Source: a virus
Virus record (IMG/VR): IMGVR_UViG_3300027881_000096
Span: 1 to 21,872 of that record
Length of the DNA stretch: 21,872 nt
Reading direction: 5' to 3' (one strand)
The translations under genes were made by a program, and so were the position numbers. Every line of letters starts with the position of its first letter. Position 1 is the stretch's first letter. Below, piece after piece: positions 13,957-20,139 of the stretch. Below the pieces are notes generated by a model. The model did no database searches. It was given only the letters and a program-made list of their open reading frames with translations, and was not told the DNA's origin.

Positions 13957-14368
13957 GATAGCTATCAAAATGACGCCGAATCATAGCGTTAAGCTCAAAA
14001 GGTTCAAGGCACAAACCGGTACAAACATGAAGAAGGCATTGTCACAAATAGGTCGTGTGATTGCAAAACAGGCGAAGCGTAACATTTCGGGTGAAGGATT
14101 CACTCGTAATCCAGGTAGAGGTTCAATATATCCAGGTCAAAAGAGCGGTGGTCTGAATAGAGGCTTGATTCCCAAGATGGGTCCGAAGGGTGATTACGTT
14201 GATATTGGCTCTAATGTTCATTACGCACGGCATGTTGTTCCGGCAAGTATGGGTGGAACTTACAAGGGGAAAAAGATAACGGGACATTTTTTATTTGATG
14301 TTTTAAAGCAGAAGGATAAAGAAATCCTTGACATTTTCAACGGTAAATTATGGAAGCCGCTTAAATGA
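13949..14368 (+). CDS. HK97 gp10-like head closure or tail-joining protein
   Basis: A 139-residue protein with an AGGAG SD eight bases before the ATG. It has an N-terminal helix with LSQIGRVIAKQAKRNI, a glycine-rich region (TRNPGRGSIYPGQKSGGLNRGL), the typical VDIGSNVHYARHV motif and a late GHFLFDVLKQKDKEI segment that corresponds to the 'rPFl..Al' part of the gp10 family. These proteins act at the head-tail joint. It is flanked by the gp6-like connector (8-base overlap) and a tail-terminator-like gene (ATGA overlap), the classic order. Confidence 0.85.
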   Translation: MPEIAIKMTPNHSVKLKRFKAQTGTNMKKALSQIGRVIAKQAKRNISGEGFTRNPGRGSIYPGQKSGGLNRGLIPKMGPKGDYVDIGSNVHYARHVVPASMGGTYKGKKITGHFLFDVLKQKDKEILDIFNGKLWKPLK

Positions 14369-14832
14369 GTGTACGTAAAGAGATAATAGGCGGATTAGTA
14401 GATGCTCTGATTGCTGTAAAATCAGACAGCAGTTACCCGATTGTGATTAGGTCGGTGAAAGAGTACGATGAAAATTATTTGACGTTTGAGAATCACGAAG
14501 TTCCGTCAATAATGATAAACGATACCGGAGTTGAATCGCTTGTGGTGCGCAAGGGGAACGCATACAAGTATTCGCTCGATTTCTCTATGGTTGGCTTTGT
14601 TCATGCGTCTTCGAAGTCGGAACTTCGTAAAAATCTTAACGATGTCCACTCATTCATCAAGATGTTTATAGATTTAACGGCAGGCTCAACGATTCATGCT
14701 AATGCACAGTCGTTGGAATATGAATCGGGTGAAAGTCATTACTTTCAATCAGACGATGACCCTGACCAGATAATGGGTGCGGTGACAATCAATGTATCAA
14801 TGCGATATTACATAACGGGAGGTGCGTTTTGA
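14365..14832 (+). CDS. Tail-terminator-like (neck/tail completion) protein
   Basis: A 155-residue protein with GGAAG at 14352-14356 and an ATGA overlap with the gp10-like gene. It begins with a helix (VRKEIIGGLVDALIAVK), then PSIMINDTGVES, a beta segment with YKYSLDFSMVGFVH, a helix of about 15 residues (SELRKNLNDVHSFIKMFID) and a C-terminal strand pair (GAVTINVSMRYYI). This order of helix, strands, helix and strands is that of tail terminator proteins (gpU/Gp9-like), which cap the tail tube. The call rests on topology and gene order. A TTG-start gene overlaps its end. Confidence 0.75.
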   Translation: MSVRKEIIGGLVDALIAVKSDSSYPIVIRSVKEYDENYLTFENHEVPSIMINDTGVESLVVRKGNAYKYSLDFSMVGFVHASSKSELRKNLNDVHSFIKMFIDLTAGSTIHANAQSLEYESGESHYFQSDDDPDQIMGAVTINVSMRYYITGGAF

Positions 14833-15113
14833 AAAATTCAGATATTAAAAAATTAGAGAGGCAAAACAGAAAATCTATCTTTAAGCAAATAGCCGAAGAA
14901 TGGAAAATGCTTTGGTGTGACCATGAATGGAAAACGAATAAAGACAGATGGCAAAAAGGCCTATATGGGGGTTGGCGTTATTCCCATACTTACTTTGAAG
15001 GCAGTGAAGGTAAGGCGTTGCAATGTATAATTTGTGGTAAAGAAAAAAACATCAAAGAACCATATTATTCACAGATAGTCGAGAGTGACGAGGAATTATT
15101 GTCTAATGGGTGA
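14829..15113 (+). CDS. Zinc-ribbon-like protein wedged between tail completion genes
   Basis: A 94-residue protein that starts with TTG overlapping the previous stop. The start is supported by an excellent SD (GGGAGGTG) four to five bases before the TTG. An N-terminal basic amphipathic helix (SDIKKLERQNRKSIFKQIAE) is followed by WCDHEW and later CIICGKEK, giving Cys-x-His and Cys-x-x-Cys ligands separated by about 35 residues, a plausible zinc site. It is lysine-rich and of different character from the structural proteins around it, so it may be an insertion (moron-like) although it lacks its own promoter or terminator. It overlaps the following gene by 8 bases. Confidence 0.75.
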   Translation: MKNSDIKKLERQNRKSIFKQIAEEWKMLWCDHEWKTNKDRWQKGLYGGWRYSHTYFEGSEGKALQCIICGKEKNIKEPYYSQIVESDEELLSNG

Positions 15114-15582
15114 GATATACGGAACAGATGTATTTGAAGCCGGAAAAGATAAAATCAAGGCGTTAATGGACACCCTGATAACCAACATGGCAGCCGATGA
15201 CCCGAAGATTTCAGCCGCTTATGATTATCCGAATATTATCAACCCGACATTCAATGCGGTGTCGGTACACTTGGTTGGAACGGAATCATTAGACCCGAAT
15301 AGTTACAGCCAGACATCACTCGGAAACGACGTCTTGTACGAAATGACTTTTGCGATGCGGATTCATATTGCTCATGTTGGAGGTGCATTTGATTCGGATA
15401 AAATCGCACGGTTGATGAATTCCGTTAATAACAAATTGCATAAAAATAAAAATCTTGGTGATAAATTCAGGATAAAATACACATCGGATTTCAAATTCAA
15501 TGAGGAATTTGAATTGTCTGATACAATCGGCGGTGAATTTATGTGTGTTGTGCATAAATACACTTCGCATACACAGGAGTAA
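15106..15582 (+). CDS. Second tail-terminator-like protein
   Basis: 158 residues from the ATG at 15106 (GAGGA at 15090-15094); a GTG at 15085 would add seven residues. N-terminal helix (DKIKALMDTLITNMA), then PTFNAVSVHLVGTES, a strand with YEMTFAMRIHIAHV, a helix (DKIARLMNSVNNKLHK) and a final strand (GGEFMCVVHKYTSH). This is the same order of elements as in the protein at 14365-14832, from which it differs strongly in sequence. One may be the neck or head completion protein and the other the tail terminator. Call from topology and position. Confidence 0.7.
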   Translation: MGEIYGTDVFEAGKDKIKALMDTLITNMAADDPKISAAYDYPNIINPTFNAVSVHLVGTESLDPNSYSQTSLGNDVLYEMTFAMRIHIAHVGGAFDSDKIARLMNSVNNKLHKNKNLGDKFRIKYTSDFKFNEEFELSDTIGGEFMCVVHKYTSHTQE

Positions 15583-15585
15583 GCT

Positions 15586-15885
15586 ATGAAATATAAATTA
15601 ACAGATGCCGCTAAAGCAATGAACAAGCATGAATTTGCTGTCAATTATGGAATCCATTTCAAGGTTGCACAGGATGCGATCTTGAAGGGAGAGATTGAGA
15701 TTACTGATAAGGTTGTTATTGGCGGACTCGAAAAAGACGGTATGATTGGCAGTAGTGACAAGGAAGTTGAAAAATTGAATAAAGGTGCTATCGCAAAAAA
15801 ATCTAAAGAGAAAGCTGAAGAAGAAAAACAACAATTATTAGATGATGCCGAATTGGAGTTTTACGATAGAGAAGAAAATCAATAA
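15586..15885 (+). CDS. Small charged protein upstream of the tail tube gene
   Basis: A 99-residue protein with AGGAG at 15575-15579. The N-terminal half (KYKLTDAAKAMNKHEFAVNYGIHFKVAQDAILKGEIEITDKVVI) looks like a small helical module, perhaps HTH-like, and residues about 58-99 form a Lys/Glu-rich helix. The gene lies between the second tail-terminator-like gene and the tail tube gene, so it is probably a tail assembly or minor tail protein. Not recognised as a family. Confidence 0.6.
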   Translation: MKYKLTDAAKAMNKHEFAVNYGIHFKVAQDAILKGEIEITDKVVIGGLEKDGMIGSSDKEVEKLNKGAIAKKSKEKAEEEKQQLLDDAELEFYDREENQ

Positions 15886-15905
15886 TAAAAGTAAAGGAAT
15901 AAATT

Positions 15906-16931
15906 ATGAGTATTACATCTGTTCCGCAAACGCCGAACGAGTTCAGGTATGGCATAGCACAGCAAATTGCTTTAGGAACTGCTATTGCCGACGATGCTGC
16001 ATTCGTCGAGCTTGATTGTGAACAAGCGGAAGTCAATTACGGTGTCAAACAATTAGATACCACAAGTTCACATGGTTACAGATATAAAACCGACAATGAT
16101 ATTATCACTCATCAATACGGTGTGTCGCCGTCGGTTACATTATCGGGAATAGCCAACCACAACAGCATCGACTATTTCTCTTATGCGTTCTGTCAATCGG
16201 TGACTGAGGCAGTTGCAACTCCATACTTAAAGACATTCATCGTGCACGCATCACAGCCGAATTTTTCTGACATTTCGGCGGTGTCAAGTGCCGGTCAATT
16301 GCTGACTGTCGTCCTTCGTGATCCAGAGGCATCAAAGTCGGTCAAGCTGACAGATTGTGTTGCAAAGTCATTAACTTATACCTGGTCACAGGGCGAACCG
16401 TTGAGATATTCTGTTGAACTGGTTAGTCGTGCGGCGGCTTCATTCTCAAGCAACCCGTCCGGTACTTGGACGAAGGTAACGTCGGGCGACTTTTTCTATT
16501 TTGAAGATTTGGATACGGTTCAGATTGATTCGACAGATTTTCATCTGACAGAATTTGAATTGTCGTTGTCACAGGACGTTGCACCAATCGGTCAGGATGG
16601 ATCGGGCAACTTCGCTGATTATGGATTAGTGAATAAACAGCTTGGATTTAAAATCAAGGTCGTAAAAGATGCTGATTGGGAGGCTAATCTGACGGCATGG
16701 ACAACCAATACTGCTATTGTTGGTGATGTTAAGATCGGCACTGGCACTGTTGACGGTGATATTACTTTTGATTTCAGGGGCAAGATGAACGCCGAAACCG
16801 GTGCACAGAAGGTGTACGATGATTTGGTCAGTGGAGAATTGAATGGAATTTTAACCCATGACGGAACGTCTGCTGTACCATTGACCATTGGTATTGCTAA
16901 TGCCGTTGATAGAACTTGGGTGACTGCATAA
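15906..16931 (+). CDS. Major tail tube protein
   Basis: A 341-residue protein with AAAGGA upstream. Position (after the tail terminators, before the chaperone and tape measure genes), length and beta-rich pattern fit the major tail protein, which polymerises as hexamer rings into the tail tube. Features include EFRYGIAQQIALGTA at the N terminus, a LTYTWSQGEPLRYSVELVSRAA beta segment, repeated FELSLSQDVAPIG and FKIKVVKDADWEANLTAW segments and a GDITFDFRGKMNAETGAQKV segment near the end. The second half (from about residue 215) repeats the 'strand plus v..da.w...l' style often seen in tube proteins. It is longer than many tail tube proteins. Confidence 0.85.
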   Translation: MSITSVPQTPNEFRYGIAQQIALGTAIADDAAFVELDCEQAEVNYGVKQLDTTSSHGYRYKTDNDIITHQYGVSPSVTLSGIANHNSIDYFSYAFCQSVTEAVATPYLKTFIVHASQPNFSDISAVSSAGQLLTVVLRDPEASKSVKLTDCVAKSLTYTWSQGEPLRYSVELVSRAAASFSSNPSGTWTKVTSGDFFYFEDLDTVQIDSTDFHLTEFELSLSQDVAPIGQDGSGNFADYGLVNKQLGFKIKVVKDADWEANLTAWTTNTAIVGDVKIGTGTVDGDITFDFRGKMNAETGAQKVYDDLVSGELNGILTHDGTSAVPLTIGIANAVDRTWVTA

Positions 16932-16960
16932 CGAAAACAAAACAAACGAAAGGAATTGTT

Positions 16961-17377
16961 ATGACATGGATTAGACCAGGGAAAGAGATAGAAATTGAAG
17001 TTGAGGGTTTGAATATCAGTTTCTTGCCTGTCGGACGTCGTGAACGTGTCGAGATGGAAACAGTATTAGAAGATGATGGCGCTGTAAACTGGATGATAGC
17101 CATTTTTGATTTTGTTGAGAAGCACGTAATTAAGATTGATGATGTTGAAGATGCCCTCGAATTCATTGAAGTCCAACCCGGACGGATGGTTGTTAAATTG
17201 TATAACGCAATCATGCTTCACGGTACAATCTCGAAAGATGCGGCTGAAAATTTAGACTTGCCGTCGGAATCATCGCAACCGGCATCTCCGACGGCGACTG
17301 TAGAAAATGCCGAGAAGGACGATGTTTCAACAAATCAAGAATCGTCGAAGCAAAGAGAAAAGGCAAAGTTGAATTAA
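16961..17377 (+). CDS. Tail assembly chaperone (gpG-like)
   Basis: 138 residues from the ATG at 16961, which has AAAGGA a few bases upstream; an upstream in-frame start at 16916 would overlap the tail tube gene and lacks an SD. The folded part (about residues 1-95) has ITKTKQ-free N terminus MTWIRPGKEIEIEVEG, LPVGRRERVEMETVLED and FIEVQPGRMVVKLYNAI. The last 40 residues are Ser/Glu/Pro/Lys-rich. A reading frame with good coding character continues in the -1 frame to 17661. This is the arrangement of lambda G/GT, in which a fraction of ribosomes shifts and makes a longer chaperone that binds the tape measure protein. Confidence 0.8.
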   Translation: MTWIRPGKEIEIEVEGLNISFLPVGRRERVEMETVLEDDGAVNWMIAIFDFVEKHVIKIDDVEDALEFIEVQPGRMVVKLYNAIMLHGTISKDAAENLDLPSESSQPASPTATVENAEKDDVSTNQESSKQREKAKLN

Positions 17378-17661
17378 CAGTTACCAAAAAGGAATGGTAT
17401 AAAATTGTTGAACTTGCACATGAACAGATTGATGCGAATCTTCCGCCGTTGCCGTGCCTTGCTCAATATTCCGTCTGTCCGATGGGTGCAGTATCGGTTG
17501 AGAGCAATATGTTGCTTGAGTTATATCATGCAGTCGATGGTTTCAGGCGGTTATCTACGCCGGACGAATATCTTAACCAGTTGGATTACTATGTTGAAGC
17601 GTTCAAGGTTATTGATAATGAATTTGCAAAGTTCAATAAGATAAAGGCAAGCAATGGGTAG
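17359..17661 (+). CDS. Tail chaperone -1 frameshift extension (gpT-like part of GT)
   Basis: This frame is open from 17248 to the stop at 17659-17661 and lacks an ATG or GTG with an SD at its beginning, so it is read most simply by a -1 shift from the gpG-like gene. From about 17359 it encodes KGKVELTVTKKEWYKIVELA and a conserved-looking helical domain with LPPLPCLAQYSVCPMG and YLNQLDYYVEAFKVIDNE; 100 residues. A shift at A-AAG (17359-17362) would join residues 1-133 of G to this part, giving about 233 residues. It ends 8 bases into the tape measure gene, as T does in other phages. The exact slip point is inferred. Confidence 0.65.
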   Translation, partial: KGKVELTVTKKEWYKIVELAHEQIDANLPPLPCLAQYSVCPMGAVSVESNMLLELYHAVDGFRRLSTPDEYLNQLDYYVEAFKVIDNEFAKFNKIKASNG

Positions 17662-19339
17662 TAATACTGAGAATCTTCGCTTACGAGTAACGGCGAAGGA
17701 TGCGACTAAGAAGGCATTGGGTGGTGTTGCTAATTCCCTGAAGGGTATCGTCGGTGCTTACATCGGTTTCAAGGCAGTCACTGGAATAATAAAGTCGGTA
17801 ACTAAGGCAGCAATGGAACATGAAAAGGCATGGAACGCTGTTGCCGCATCATTGGTTCGACATGGACAAATGGTGGATGGTAATATATTTAAGATAAAAA
17901 AATTCTCAGGTGAAATGCAAGCGATGTCGGGTGAATCGGATGAAGTCATAGGTAAAATGGTTCAATCGTTTGTTGATTATGGGCAATCAGTTGAAGAAGC
18001 AATGGACACAGCAAGAGTTGCTATGGATTTGGCTGCTGGTGGTAATATGAATTTAATGGCGGCATCCGATTTACTTGCGAAAGCTGCTGTTGGTTATACC
18101 GGGACATTATCACGGTATGGAATTATCATTGATGAAAGTGTTCCAAAGTCTGAACGATTTGCGGCAGCGATTGAACAAATCAATGACAGATTTGGCGGTG
18201 CGGCACAAGCACAGGCAGAAACGTTTGATGTTAAATTAAAGTCAATGACTCAATCATGGGGTGACCTGACCGAAGCCGTTGGATTGTTTATAACAGAAGC
18301 AAAATCAGTCGGTGGTTTATTTGATGGTATCATTGAGGGGTTGAATGCTGTAACAGAGGAATTGACTGATAGTGTTTCATTTTGGGATAAAGCGGTAGCA
18401 AAATTTTATCAAGTTACCGGACAGCAAGAAAAATATTTAGAAAAAGTCAGTGAAATAGTTGAAGCGGAACTTGAAGGTCGTCGAAAAATTGAAAAAGCAC
18501 AAAAGGCACGACTGGAAATTGCTCAACAAGTTAATGCTGATTTACTGATAATAGAAACACAACAATTGGCAGAGATGGAATTGCTTCACTTGAACGCTGA
18601 AATTGCAAGGGGCATGAAATTAAAAGAACTTACCTTACAATTACGACAAGAAACAGACGAAGAGTTGATTGCGAACGTTGTGGAAACAAACGAGGAACTT
18701 CAATATCATGCTGATTTATTATTTAAGAAGTTACAGGACAATAATAAAAAAGAACTTAAAGCATATAAAGATTTACAGCAAGAGAAAAAAGAGGCATCGG
18801 CTGAATTTGCGAGAGCTGCCGGTAACATATTAAATTCTGGTGTCGATTCGATGGTTGATGCAATGTTTGATGGACAACAAAGTTTTCAAGATATATTCAA
18901 AGGTATGGCAGAGGATTTCATGAAATTCTTCATCAAACAAGGCTTGGCGTCAATTGCAAATGTCTTTATTCCTGGATTGGGTGCATTACTTGGCGGAATA
19001 TTTGATACAGCTAAAAATGACAGGATGGCAATGACACAGGGATTACATTTTGCACAATATTTCTCAAAGGGTGCAATGTTTGAATTTAATAGGTTTGCGA
19101 ATAGCGTTCCGTCAGCGTTAGCATTTAATAGTTCTGCCTTTGGTTCGTTGTCACTTGCAGGTGTTTCCGGCGGCGGTGGAGGCAATATAACAATCAATAT
19201 AAGCGATTCAGTTGTTGAGGAGAGTTTTGTTAGAGATAAACTTGTACCTGCAATCGAATCGGCAATCAATTCCGGGCATACGGATATATCAATAGATAAT
19301 TCCAATCTAACCGGAACTCCTAACGTGAGGTTGGCATAA
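17654..19339 (+). CDS. Tail tape measure protein
   Basis: A 561-residue protein with AAAGG upstream and an 8-base overlap with the chaperone extension. Features of tape measures: an N-terminal basic and glycine-rich start with a hydrophobic segment (LKGIVGAYIGFKAVTGIIKSV), the motif TKAAMEHEKAWNAV followed by the family-typical helix-rich block with VDYGQSVEEAMDTARVAMDLA and GIIIDESVPKSERFAAAIEQINDRFGGAA, a long charged helical region (about residues 250-390), and a C-terminal hydrophobic part (SIANVFIPGLGALLGGIFD). At the usual 1.5 Angstrom per residue this predicts a tail of roughly 80-85 nm, short for a siphovirus. It appears complete. Confidence 0.93.
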   Translation: MGSNTENLRLRVTAKDATKKALGGVANSLKGIVGAYIGFKAVTGIIKSVTKAAMEHEKAWNAVAASLVRHGQMVDGNIFKIKKFSGEMQAMSGESDEVIGKMVQSFVDYGQSVEEAMDTARVAMDLAAGGNMNLMAASDLLAKAAVGYTGTLSRYGIIIDESVPKSERFAAAIEQINDRFGGAAQAQAETFDVKLKSMTQSWGDLTEAVGLFITEAKSVGGLFDGIIEGLNAVTEELTDSVSFWDKAVAKFYQVTGQQEKYLEKVSEIVEAELEGRRKIEKAQKARLEIAQQVNADLLIIETQQLAEMELLHLNAEIARGMKLKELTLQLRQETDEELIANVVETNEELQYHADLLFKKLQDNNKKELKAYKDLQQEKKEASAEFARAAGNILNSGVDSMVDAMFDGQQSFQDIFKGMAEDFMKFFIKQGLASIANVFIPGLGALLGGIFDTAKNDRMAMTQGLHFAQYFSKGAMFEFNRFANSVPSALAFNSSAFGSLSLAGVSGGGGGNITINISDSVVEESFVRDKLVPAIESAINSGHTDISIDNSNLTGTPNVRLA

Positions 19340-20121
19340 TGGCAAGTACAGTTACTTTATATAATCAAATAATGTCAGGTCTGTCATCAGTAACGGCGAC
19401 ATCGGCTGAAAGTAATCGTCCTGTTGAAAATATGTTTGATAATAATTTATATACAATCTGGAAAGGCACATCAACGGCACAGCAAGCAATAACGATGGAT
19501 TTTGGTTCTGCCATCGCCATAACAGGTGCTTACGCATTTGTAAGAAATTATGGAGGAATATTATCGGGTAATACGTGGGAATTATATTATTCAAGTAACG
19601 GTTCAGATTTCTTTGATTTTAGTCCTTATGGAGAAGGTACTTTTGTTGATACAACAACGCCGCATAGAATTATGACATTTGGTGAAAGAAATTTTCGTTA
19701 TTGGAGAATGTATTTTAGTAATAATAATTATATACCACAAATTACAATGTTGGCATTATTAACAACTAAAGCAATAACGATTGGCAATCAATTCCCAGAA
19801 GATGATACAACTATTTATAGTAATGTAAAAACAAGGGCTGCTGGTGGTCAATTATTTGTGAGAAGTATAAATCAGACACCACAAATAAGATTTAGTCGAA
19901 CATATATGATTAACGGCACAACTAATAATGATTTATTGCAAGCTGCTTTTGATGATTCTTTTGGTTCATTGATTCCTATTATAATACAAGAAGGATCAAC
20001 GCAATCTGACCTAAGGGTTGTCAGGTTTCTTGATGATGAATTGAAAAAAAATGAAATCGAATATCAGATGTATAAACCGACGGTGAATTTTGAAACTCTG
20101 CCGTATGATGATATTTATTGA
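19339..20121 (+). CDS. Distal tail protein with discoidin-like (F5/8 type C) N-terminal domain
   Basis: A 260-residue protein whose ATG overlaps the tape measure stop (TAATG). About residues 25-140 show the F5/8 type C pattern: NRPVENMFDNNLYTIWKGTS, then AITMDFGSAIAITGAYAF, WELYYSSNGSDFFDF and RYWRMYFSNNN near the end. This fold usually binds carbohydrates or surfaces. About residues 145-260 form a second beta-rich domain (TIGNQFPEDDTTIYS, IRFSRTYMINGTTN, DLRVVRFLDDELKKNEIEYQMY), whose location fits a Dit-like distal tail protein. A receptor-facing role is an inference. The TGA is followed by C and then six sense codons to the next ATG. Confidence 0.7.
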   Translation: MASTVTLYNQIMSGLSSVTATSAESNRPVENMFDNNLYTIWKGTSTAQQAITMDFGSAIAITGAYAFVRNYGGILSGNTWELYYSSNGSDFFDFSPYGEGTFVDTTTPHRIMTFGERNFRYWRMYFSNNNYIPQITMLALLTTKAITIGNQFPEDDTTIYSNVKTRAAGGQLFVRSINQTPQIRFSRTYMINGTTNNDLLQAAFDDSFGSLIPIIIQEGSTQSDLRVVRFLDDELKKNEIEYQMYKPTVNFETLPYDDIY

Positions 20122-20139
20122 CGATGGGAATTATTTCTA

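Noticed and set aside
15316-15834. Minus-strand ORFs here and elsewhere (for example 11001-11246, 12728-12943 and 18886-19305)
   Set aside because: They lie opposite well-supported plus-strand genes, have no SD or family features and show no coding signal of their own.
17248-17254. A-AAT-TTA as the main slippery site of the tail chaperone
   Set aside because: It would translate about 100 bases of -1 frame (Cys/Arg-rich, rare codons) that look non-coding, while the zero frame there looks coding; kept only as an alternative to the A-AAG sites.
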